Of a stretch of 64,000 nucleotides of DNA, positions 57,115-64,000 are shown piece by piece. The DNA comes from JAQBVV01 sp965249205. GTDB taxonomy: Bacteria > Acidobacteriota > Vicinamibacteria > Vicinamibacterales > UBA2999. Location: the NCBI GenBank assembly GCA_965249205.1, contig CBDFLL010000006.1:1674001-1738000 (forward strand), in the 5' to 3' direction. The stretch's first letter is position 1. Each line of letters begins with the position of its first letter. The position numbers were made by a program, and so were the translations under genes. Under the pieces are notes generated by a model. That model worked only from the letters and a program-made list of their open reading frames with translations, had not been told where the DNA came from and made no database searches.

Positions 57115-57693
57115 TCGCTCGACGAGGTCATCGCCACCGCCCAGGACTACTCCAGTTACGCAGACAACTACGAATGGGTCGTCGGCGGTGGGGTACTCAA
57201 CCACGAGCGCGACGAGGAGCGGGCTCGCGACCTGTTCGAGATCTTCCTGCGAATCGAACGAAGCGCCAGCGTCGTGAAGGGCATTCTTGATCTCTGGACG
57301 GTCGTCGAATACCAGCGCCAGAGTCCGGAGTTCGCCTCGGCCGTGTCGACCACCGACTGCATCAGGCAGATCGAGAACGACGGCCGACCGAACGAGCGCC
57401 GCCTCCCGGTCGGGACGGGCAGCGGCTATCTGTGGCGTGCGGTCACACTGTCGACCTACGTTCAGGACGAAGGCGGCGTCATCACCGAGTTCGAGACAAT
57501 AGGGCTCAGCCGCCGTTTTCCCAGGATGCTGGGATGGATCATCGAACCGATCGCGCGGCGGCTCGGTCGTGGCAGCGCTGCCGACAGCCTGCGGCAGCTG
57601 CGCCGCGCCGTGACGGGTGACGTGCAGGAGGCTACGCGGAACGGGGCGGACGTCGTGTCGGTGCCACTCCCTTCGTTCTGGTGCAGCCAGTGA
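57115..57693 (+). pseudogene. SRPBCC/START-like protein, 5' truncated
   Basis: About 190 residues, beginning inside the fold: LDEVIATAQDYSSYADNYEWVVGGGVL, FEIFLRIERSASVVKGILDLWTVVEYQRQ, IENDGRPNERRLPVGTGSGYLWRAVTLSTYVQDEGGVITEFETIGLSRRFPRMLGWIIEPIARRL. This pattern is frequent in Acidobacteria proteins of unknown function with a START-like cavity. The signal peptide and first strands are missing; sequence left of 57110 belongs to MetRS on the other strand, so the two genes are fused tail to head. Confidence 0.75.
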
Positions 57694-58030
57694 GCGCGCA
57701 TCCACTTTGGCGCGAGGTTTCCTCGTTGTACCCGGCACGCACGGCGAGTCGTCTCCGCAGGATCACTTATCGGTGGCGAATCGGGGCCAATCCGCCGGTC
57801 GGCGGCAGCGGGACGCTGGGAAAACGCTGCGACTCCGATTCACTCGAGGCGCGCGTTCGTAGAGCGGAGCCGCTGGCGCGTTCTTGCCTTGGGCGCAGAG
57901 CCCGGATGGACCACTGCCTCGGTCTACCAGCGGACCACGCGTTCTTCGGTGCTACGAAGCACTCGAAAACGCGCGAGCGTTTGCGAATTCGTAGCTCGAC
58001 AGAACACAATAGCAGCGGAGGTTAGATTAG
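57694..58030. other. Intergenic stretch with one long hairpin
   Basis: No gene seen. Near 57951-57996, GCTACGAA and a CGAAAACGC segment are answered by GCGTTTGCG and TTCGTAGC, giving an imperfect stem of about 20 pairs. It may be a small palindromic element or part of a terminator. The promoter of the sugar dehydrogenase gene should be here. Confidence 0.45.
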
Positions 58031-59179
58031 ATGGCGAGACGACTTTGGGTGAATGGGCTGCTCATCTCGAGCCTCTTGATGGCGGCTGGCGCGCACGCAC
58101 AAACGGACCTGCCGTTTGAGGTCGAGCCCGTTATATCATTCGACGAGCCATGGGCCCTGGCCTTCCTGCCAGACGGCCGCATGCTGGTGACGGAAAAAAA
58201 GGGCAACCTCTTCATCGTCACCCAGAACGGTGAGAGCCAGGACGTCGATGGCGTGCCGGACGTCGCCTACGGCGGCCAGGGCGGCCTGGGCGACGTCGCG
58301 CTGCATCCGGATTTCATCGAGAACAACGTGATCTACCTGAGCTACGTCGAGTCGGGTGTGGGCGGCCATACGCGTGGCGCAGCTGTCGTCCGGGCAGTAC
58401 TGAACCAGACCGAGGGCGACGGAGAACTGTCCGACGTCGAAGTTATCTGGCGCCAGTATCCCAAGGTCGTCGGCTTCGGCCACTACGGGCACCGGCTGTT
58501 GTTCGACGACGAGGGGTACCTGTGGATCTCGTCCGGAGACCGCCAGAAATTCACGCCGGCCCAGGATATGCAGACGAACCTCGGCAAGGTGCTGCGATTG
58601 CACGACGATGGTTCGGTTCCGGACGACAATCCTTTCGTCGACTACTTCGACGTGAACCCGCTGGTCGACGATGATGGGGTCTATGGGGAGATCTGGTCGC
58701 TGGGCCACCGCAATGTGCTCGGGCTGGCTCTCGATCTCGAGGGTCAGATCTGGGACATCGAAATGGGGCCGAGGGGCGGCGACGAGTTGAACCTGGTCAA
58801 GCCTGCAACGAATTACGGTTATCCGACCGTCTCCGAGGGCGACCACTACGACGGGCGTGAGATACCGGACCACGATACGCATCCGGAGTTCGAGAGACCG
58901 GCCGTTTCGTGGAATCCCGTGATTTCGCCGGGTGACCTGATGATTTATCGTGGCGACCTGTTCTCCGACTGGCGCGGCGATGCATTCGCGGCCGGGCTCT
59001 CGTCGCAGGCGATCGTGCATGTCGAGCTCGACGGCGCGGATGCCCGCGAGGTCGATCGTTACGATATGGGTGCGCGAATTCGCAGCATCGTCGAGGGACC
59101 AGACGGTGCCATCTGGGTCCTGGAGGACGACGAGGACGAAAGTACCGGGCGCTTGCTCAAACTCACACCGAAGAGCTGA
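58031..59179 (+). CDS. PQQ-dependent sugar dehydrogenase (soluble GDH/Asd-like)
   Basis: 382 residues, intact. Signal peptide ARRLWVNGLLISSLLMAAGAHAQ. A six-bladed propeller is indicated by DEPWALAFLPDGRMLVTEKKGNLFIV, GGQGGLGDVALHPDF, the FGHYGHRLLFDDEGYLWISSGDR stretch (PQQ/metal-binding loop region), DMQTNLGKVLRLHDDGSVPDDNPF, GEIWSLGHRNVLGLALD, MGPRGGDELNLVKPATNYGYP, and DMGARIRSIVEGPDGAIWVLED. Such periplasmic enzymes oxidise aldose sugars with PQQ and pass electrons to the chain; many relatives have other substrates. It is a diverged relative of the broken gene at 53213. Confidence 0.92.
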   Translation: MARRLWVNGLLISSLLMAAGAHAQTDLPFEVEPVISFDEPWALAFLPDGRMLVTEKKGNLFIVTQNGESQDVDGVPDVAYGGQGGLGDVALHPDFIENNVIYLSYVESGVGGHTRGAAVVRAVLNQTEGDGELSDVEVIWRQYPKVVGFGHYGHRLLFDDEGYLWISSGDRQKFTPAQDMQTNLGKVLRLHDDGSVPDDNPFVDYFDVNPLVDDDGVYGEIWSLGHRNVLGLALDLEGQIWDIEMGPRGGDELNLVKPATNYGYPTVSEGDHYDGREIPDHDTHPEFERPAVSWNPVISPGDLMIYRGDLFSDWRGDAFAAGLSSQAIVHVELDGADAREVDRYDMGARIRSIVEGPDGAIWVLEDDEDESTGRLLKLTPKS

Positions 59180-59430
59180 AACCCGGGACAACTCCTGGCC
59201 CAGCCGCCACGGGCAGCCCAGTACTGAGGACCTTGTATCTTGATTTCGGACGGTCTATCTAGAGTCCGTCCACCCGCCGACGACAGCTCGAGAGGACCTT
59301 GGCCACCCAGGCCGTCTGATAGCTGGGGCGTCGTTGGCGGCTCGTCCGTGAGCCCGTACAGTTGCCAGGGGGTGCGACCCCGTATCTGCAAGGCCGGGCC
59401 AAGACGGACTCGTCTGACCTGGAGGTTCGC
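59180..59430 (+). other. IS110 upstream non-coding region (candidate bridge-RNA locus)
   Basis: About 250 bases without a gene lie directly before the IS110 transposase. IS110-group elements encode their guide (bridge) RNA in such an upstream non-coding end. Several inverted pairs are visible, for example GGACGG with CCGTCC around a CTAG at 59250-59275. The exact element end and RNA limits were not determined. Confidence 0.4.
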
Positions 59431-60384
59431 ATGACATCGACTCCGATTTTCGTGGGCATCGACATCGCGAAGGCCGACTTCGTGGTGGCCTGCCGCCCGG
59501 CGGGCACGTCGTGGACGACACCGAATGCGGCCGCGGGCATCGCGGCCACTGTCGACCGTCTCCGCGCCCTGGCGCCGCGCCTCATCGTCCTGGAAGCGAC
59601 CGGCGGCTACGAAACCGCGCTCGTCGTGGCGCTCGCCGCAGCGGCTCTCCCCGTCGTCGTGGCGAATCCGCGCCAGGTGCACGACTTCGGCAAAGCCACG
59701 GGGCAGCAGGCGAAAACGGACCGCCTCGATGCGCAGCTGCTCGCGCTCTTTGCCGAACGGGTGCAGCCCGCGCCTCGGCCGGTGCCGGATGCGGCGCTGC
59801 AGCAGCTCGCAGCGCTCAGTACCCGCCGCCGGCAGCTCTTAGACATGTTGACCGCGGAGCGCAATCGCCTGGAGCATGCGGCGGCGCCCGTGCGCCGAGA
59901 GATCACCCGGCACATCCACTGGCTCGAGCGCCGGGTCACGGCAGTCGATCGCGATCTCGATGACACGCTGCAGCAGAGCCCGATCTGGCGGGCGAAAGAA
60001 AACCTGCTCCGCAGCGCACCGGGGGTCGGGCCCGTCGTAAGCCGGACGCTCCTGACGGACCTCCCCGAACTCGGGCAGCTCACTCGCAAACAGATCGCGG
60101 CGCTCGTGGGGGTGGCGCCCCTCGCGCGCGATAGCGGCACGCTCCGCGGCAAGCGCGTCATCTGGGGCGGTCGCGCGCCGGTCCGGGCTGTGCTCTATAT
60201 GGGTGCGCTGGTCGCGGCCCACCGCAATCCGGTGATTCGCGCCTTCTACCGGCGGCTCCTGGCCCTGGGCAAACCCAAGAAGGTCGCCCTCGTCGCGTGT
60301 ATGCGGAAGCTCTTGACCATCCTCAACGCGATGGTGCGGACCAACACGAGGTGGCAGGAAGTGAGTCACCCGGACCACGCTTGA
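59431..60384 (+). CDS. IS110 family transposase
   Basis: 317 residues from ATG 59431 (GGAGG six to ten bases upstream). N-terminal RuvC-like DEDD domain: Asp in VGIDIAKADF, Glu in LEATGGYE, and DRLDAQLLA. A coiled-coil linker (LLDMLTAERNRLEHAAAPV) joins to the C-terminal domain, LRSAPGVGPVVSRTLLTDLPELGQL, with the catalytic Ser region in DSGTLRGKRVIWGGRAPVRAVLYMGAL. It appears intact. Confidence 0.95.
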   Translation: MTSTPIFVGIDIAKADFVVACRPAGTSWTTPNAAAGIAATVDRLRALAPRLIVLEATGGYETALVVALAAAALPVVVANPRQVHDFGKATGQQAKTDRLDAQLLALFAERVQPAPRPVPDAALQQLAALSTRRRQLLDMLTAERNRLEHAAAPVRREITRHIHWLERRVTAVDRDLDDTLQQSPIWRAKENLLRSAPGVGPVVSRTLLTDLPELGQLTRKQIAALVGVAPLARDSGTLRGKRVIWGGRAPVRAVLYMGALVAAHRNPVIRAFYRRLLALGKPKKVALVACMRKLLTILNAMVRTNTRWQEVSHPDHA

Positions 60385-60437
60385 CTTTCGAGACAGTTGC
60401 TATCAGTCGCGAGCCAGCCCGAACCCACGCGCGTGGG

Positions 60438-60582
60438 TCAGTTGGTCGGCACCAGCCGCCGCAGTTCCTCGACTCAGTTTTCGACGAGGACGACACCAGC
60501 CGGCGCTGACATGTCCTCGGTGCCTTCGCCTTCCTCGATGATCAGGAAGCGCTGACCGTCTGGCGCCACGTCATGGGCTCGC
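60438..60582 (-). pseudogene. Kinase-propeller gene, C-terminal remnant
   Basis: The minus strand reads RAHDVAPDGQRFLIIEEGEGTEDMSAPAGVVLVEN, a stop where the paralogues have Trp, then VEELRRLVPTN and TGA. This matches the end of the array kinases (YDVSPDGQRFLMIKEG, then NWHEELRRLVPVN). It is 44 kb from the main array and on the other strand. A 16-base perfect palindrome ACCCACGCGCGTGGGT follows at about 60424-60439. Confidence 0.85.
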
Positions 60583-60601
60583 CCGGTAAATCCCGGACAA
60601 C

Positions 60602-60745
60602 GCGGCGCTTCTGGGAGTCCGAGTCGTTCGGTACCGGAAAGACAACAGCGTATTGCGTGAGGCGCAAGCGACGTACCTGTTTAGGAAAACCGAGAAGGGC
60701 TGGCAGGTGGTCGCACATCTCGGGCATGCGTCCAGCAAGTACTGA
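60602..60745 (+). pseudogene. NTF2/SnoaL-like protein, C-terminal remnant
   Basis: The plus strand reads ALLGVRVVRYRKDNSVLREAQATYLFRKTEKGWQVVAHLGHASSKY then TGA, the last strands of an NTF2-like fold (xRYxxDGxExxRxxATYLLRKxxxGWKIAxLxGH). The first half is missing: the preceding DNA is a kinase remnant on the other strand. Confidence 0.6.
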
Positions 60746-61036
60746 AGTGCGCCAGCACAAACTGCTAGGGCCTCTCCGGAGAGATCCAAAGGTCTTCATA
60801 ATCGGTATACTCGCGCGGAACGGTGACGGCGGCGCCTGTCTTACTCGAAGAAGTCGGAGCCGCGCAATGCACGGGAACCGATGGGGGGACCGACATGGCA
60901 ATGACCCTTTCCGATACGGATATCTTGAGCCGGGACATCGACGGCGTCCCGCGGCATATCAATCACATCGTCTCTCCCTATCGCCCGGCCGGCGGTGTCG
61001 CCTCCGTGCCGCGGGATCTTGCACTCGCCTATCTAA

Positions 61037-62331
61037 CAGGCTGCTGAAGAACCCGGGTGATCGGGCCGTTTTCTAAGGATCATGCGAGTCACCACCGACC
61101 GACAACGGTGCGCACGGCTGTGCGCTGGCCCCGATCAAGGGGCCGGCGACACGCGCGGCCGGTGATCAGGGACACCTCGCCTCCAGATTCCGCAGCCGGA
61201 CCAAGTTATAGACCGTGGCGGCGAAGGTAAGCTGCCAATCCACGAGGGCGACACCGCGATGCCGGAGTTTGCGCAAGCCGCCGACGGTCTTCATCCAGCC
61301 AAAGACCTGTTCTACGAGTTTCCGTTTCCGCTGACTGACGTGATAGCCCGCATGCCGCGTGGTCCGGCCATCGATCGCACTCCAGCGGACCTTCTGAGCA
61401 ACGTGGGGCGTGACGGCCCGGATACGGACAGCGGCCACAAAGCTTGCCACATCGTAGCCCTTGTCCGCCCCGACCGTGCTGCCCGGCGGCGCGCTGGCCT
61501 CCAGCAACAGCGCCGCTGCCTCGCGTTCGGCGGTCCCCGTCGCGTGAGTCGCGCAGACGTTGGCGACAAGTCCCTGTCGATTGTCCAGCAGCACGTGGCC
61601 CAGATACGCCAGCTTGGCTTCCTTCCCCTGGCCCTTCCGAGGCAGCATCGCCTCCGGATCGGTCGTCGACTGGTGCGTGTCGTTGCGCCGCCGCTCCCCG
61701 TGGAAGTTGACCGTGGGATTCCCGGGGTCATCGGGCGGGTCGCTCTCCGCCGCGTCCCGGCACCGAAAGCTCTTCAGGCTGGCCCACGCTTCCAATTGGG
61801 TCCCATCCACAGTGAAGTGTTCGTCCGAGAGCAGCCCGGCCGCCCGCGCGTGGGCCTGCACCGCATCAAAGAAGGCGGCCGCGAGATCGCCCGCCAGCAG
61901 CCGGTCGCGATTCTTGGTAAACGTGGTGGGATGCCAAACCGGGTCGTCCAAATTCAAGCCCACGAACCAGCGGAACAGCAGGTTGTAATTGAGCTCTTCC
62001 ATCAGCAGCCGCTCGCTCCGCACCGTGTAGAGCACCTGCAGCAACAACGCGCGCAGCAGCTGTTCCGGCGGGATCGACGGACGCCCTGTGTTGGCGTACA
62101 GGCCGGCGAACCTGCGCGACATCGTTCTCAGCGCTTCGTCCGTCAGCGCGCGAACCGCGCGGAGCGGATGGTCGGCTGGCACGCGCTGTTCCGGCGACAG
62201 GTAGCTGAACATGTGAGTGCTTTGCTCATCGTGTCCGCGCATGATGGGGCTCCCTTCAGCGGTGTTGGGAGCATGGTAGTACGCCGGGATCGATCTGTCG
62301 ATCCCATTTCACGGAGTTTTTCAGCAGCCTG
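61037..62331 (-). mobile_element. IS5/IS1182-type element, copy 3
   Basis: 1295 bases, same as copies 1 and 2. The left flank is CTAA and the right CTAG, a duplication with one changed base. It splits an HD-GYP gene. Confidence 0.93.
61166..62242 (-). CDS. IS5/IS1182-type transposase, copy 3
   Basis: Same 358-residue protein as at 21083-22159, intact. Confidence 0.93.
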   Translation of the reverse strand: MRGHDEQSTHMFSYLSPEQRVPADHPLRAVRALTDEALRTMSRRFAGLYANTGRPSIPPEQLLRALLLQVLYTVRSERLLMEELNYNLLFRWFVGLNLDDPVWHPTTFTKNRDRLLAGDLAAAFFDAVQAHARAAGLLSDEHFTVDGTQLEAWASLKSFRCRDAAESDPPDDPGNPTVNFHGERRRNDTHQSTTDPEAMLPRKGQGKEAKLAYLGHVLLDNRQGLVANVCATHATGTAEREAAALLLEASAPPGSTVGADKGYDVASFVAAVRIRAVTPHVAQKVRWSAIDGRTTRHAGYHVSQRKRKLVEQVFGWMKTVGGLRKLRHRGVALVDWQLTFAATVYNLVRLRNLEARCP

Positions 62332-63342
62332 CTAGACCGCCTCTCGTCGATCGTGAAACCCGACCGCGCCGCGATTCTGCTGGTCGACCCCGACACGGGC
62401 GCGATCGTGCCTCGAGCGGTGCGCCCTGCCGGCGCCTACTCATCAGTATCCGAGTTTGCCAGCTCGACGGTCGTGCGTCAGGCGATGGAGGCGCGTGACG
62501 CCTTCATCGTGCATGACGTGCGAATGGATTCGCGCCTGCAGGACGCGGCCAGCGTATTGCTCGCCGGTGTTCGTTCGGTGATTTGCGTGCCGCTGCTCGG
62601 GCGATCTGGAGCGATTGGTGCGCTGTATGCGGACAAGCTCGGTCTGGAGCAGTTCGCTCCAGACCTGGCCGAGTATGCATCGGCATTCGCTGGGCACGCG
62701 GCGGCGGCGCTGGAGACGGCTCAGTTGTACGACGATCGTGAGCGGCACTTTCGCGCGACGCTCCAGGCGTTTGCGAAGGCGATTGACGCCAGGGATCGCT
62801 ACACCGCCGGGCATTCAGAGCGCGTGACGGCGTATACGCTCGTGCTTGCGCGCCAGAGCGGTCAGCACGCGACGGAGTTTGAAACGATCCGCCGCGCGGG
62901 TCTCCTGCACGACATTGGCAAGGTCGGTGTGCCGGATGCGGTGTTGCTGAAGCCGGGTAAGCTGGATGCTGCCGAGCGCACGCTTATCGAGGCACACGTC
63001 ACTATCGGATACGACATGCTGGTCACGCTGCCATTCCTGGGCGCGTCGCTCCCGGCGGTGAGGGGCCATCACGAACGGTGGGACGGTGCGGGCTATCCGG
63101 ACCGGCTGGCCGGCCTGGGCATTCATCCGCACGCGCGTTTGATGGCGGTGGCCGACAGCTACGATGCGATGACGTCGGCGCGTCCCTACCGGGCGGCGCT
63201 GTCAGCAGAGGAGGCGGCGCGACGCCTGCGGGCCGACAGTGGCACGCAGTTCGACCCTGCGGCGGTCGCCTTGTTTGATGTCGTCGAGCAGGAGTTCGCG
63301 GCCCTCCATCAGGCCCCCGACGCGCCAGCGGCGCGGGCGCAG

Positions 63343-63924
63343 CTACTGCGTCCCATCGACTGACGGGGCAGGCGCCGGGGTGGCACCGTCGATCTGCCAG
63401 GTGTCGCCGTTCTTACGCTGCGTAATCAGGTCGTGGTGTTCAGCGGTCGTTTGGCGCGCCCCTGAGTTCGGTGTGCAGGTGTGGGCGCTGCGGAGCTCAA
63501 CGTGAGCCAGCGCGGCGTCGGTGGGATTCATCTCGATCTGCATACCGGTAAAGATCACCTCGTAGACGAGACAGTCATCGAACGAGCGCTGCATGGTCAG
63601 CTCGGTCTCGCGTGGCAGTGTTGGAAAGACCTCCCTCACGCCGGGGAGGTCACGGTTGCGATAGGCGGTGCGGAACCGTTCCATGGCCGTCTCGATATTC
63701 GCCGCCTCCTGTGACGTTGTGTCCTGCGGTTCTGCCGTCAGCCAGGGGATTGCGACCACCGCCGCGACGATCAACGCGCCCGCCGCCGAGCCCATCAAGA
63801 CCCATCTGTTCGAAGGCGCGCGTTGCGGCACCTGTGACCGCGGCGCGTCGGCCGCGCTTGCTCGAGGCGTTTCAGGTCGTCTCTCTCGCGCGACCCGCTC
63901 TGGGGCGGCGGGCCGTGCGGCCAT
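63343..63924 (-). CDS. Membrane protein of unknown function, possibly the tail of a larger gene
   Basis: 193 residues: a Pro/Ala/Arg-rich N-terminal stretch, one membrane helix (WVLMGSAAGALIVAAVVAIPWL, about 42-63), then a domain of about 110 residues outside the cytosol (NIETAMERFRTAYRNRDLPGVREVFPTLP, with two Cys in DDCLVYE and HTCTP). This layout is like the linker, helix and C-terminal domain found after Ser/Thr kinase domains in related bacteria. A run of eight C at about 63941-63948 lies just upstream, and the true start may be outside the window. It overlaps the convergent HD-GYP gene by 21 bases. Confidence 0.6.
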   Translation of the reverse strand: MAARPAAPERVARERRPETPRASAADAPRSQVPQRAPSNRWVLMGSAAGALIVAAVVAIPWLTAEPQDTTSQEAANIETAMERFRTAYRNRDLPGVREVFPTLPRETELTMQRSFDDCLVYEVIFTGMQIEMNPTDAALAHVELRSAHTCTPNSGARQTTAEHHDLITQRKNGDTWQIDGATPAPAPSVDGTQ

Positions 63925-64000
63925 CGCGATCGGTCGCGCCCCCCCCGGCGGCTTCGTTCTTTAACTTCAACTTCAGGGGAGAAGCTGCAGGCGCGTCGGC

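Larger units (their letters stand above)
60895..63363 (+). pseudogene. GAF/HD-GYP c-di-GMP phosphodiesterase, split by an IS
   Basis: Removing the IS5-type element and one target copy joins 60895-61035 to 62335-63363 in one frame of about 389 residues, reading AYLDRLSSIVKPDRAAILLVDP across the site. After a short N-terminus comes a GAF domain (about 40-180: RAAILLVDPDTGAIVPRA, VRSVICVPLLGRSGAIGALYAD, YASAFAGHAAAALETAQLY), then HD-GYP: AGHSERVTAYTL, GLLHDIGKVGVPD, HHERWDGAGYPDRLAG and MAVADSYDAMTSARPYR. All metal ligands are present. The family degrades cyclic di-GMP. The 3' part may still be expressed from a GTG at 62353. Confidence 0.88.

Noticed and set aside
56557..57738. 393-codon minus-strand frame as one gene
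   Set aside because: Only the last 185 codons match MetRS; the upstream part is antisense of the START-like fragment.

Overview
The window is high-GC bacterial DNA. Gene content points to Acidobacteriota, probably class Vicinamibacteria: Ser/Thr kinases fused to TolB-like propellers, DUF6152 and DUF6351 proteins, PQQ-type sugar dehydrogenases, CaiB CoA-transferases, a TRAP transporter and large TonB receptors. This placement is inferred from family content; no rRNA or phylogenetic marker is present. The only RNA gene is a tRNA-His.

The outstanding property is insertion-sequence load. Complete or broken IS make up roughly a quarter of the window: two IS630-type copies, four IS1595-type copies, three full and one partial IS5/IS1182-type copies, two IS481-type, one IS3-type, one IS110-type and one IS1-like gene, plus fragments of IS256, IS1380 and ISAzo13 types. 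Small palindromic elements are nested in gaps. Many host genes are cut, fused or reduced to a few codons, and several can be rebuilt exactly by removing an IS and one target-site copy.

Layout. 1-6.2 kb: ordinary genes (MFS, RidA, DUF6152-like, DUF6351, O-methyltransferase, small helical protein). 6.2-24.3 kb: a degraded array of tandem kinase-propeller genes (two intact, several remnants), interrupted by IS630, an acetamidase/formamidase gene, a double-hit lipoprotein gene, IS481, IS1595 and IS5-type elements, with an NfeD-like gene. 24.3-30.6 kb: IS1595 and IS630 in tandem, a TonB receptor tail, a decayed CaiB gene divergent from an intact enoyl-CoA hydratase, another IS1595. 30.6-39 kb: DUF6152, a secreted protein, an intact CaiB, a TRAP transporter split by palindromic elements, tRNA-His, a metallo-beta-lactamase-fold hydrolase and a TSUP permease. 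39.4-46.5 kb: an IS graveyard around a DUF1772 gene and a possible attC site. 46.5-52.5 kb: a minus-strand operon-like run headed by a CarH/LitR-type B12-binding MerR regulator, followed by a TonB receptor, a thioredoxin-fold protein, an SDR stub and a DUF1295 protein. 52.5-64 kb: two sugar dehydrogenases (one with an in-frame amber codon), TerB-like protein, IS110, more remnants, and an HD-GYP gene split by an IS.

Genes that plausibly work together: dctP-dctQ-dctM with the downstream CaiB (uptake of an organic acid and its activation to a CoA thioester); the second CaiB with enoyl-CoA hydratase, now broken; the tandem kinase-propellers, probably membrane sensors; and the B12/light regulator with its cluster. 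The most promising loci are the kinase array with its shared palindromic upstream element, the IS630 carrying its own winged-helix gene, the CarH-type cluster and the attC-like site.
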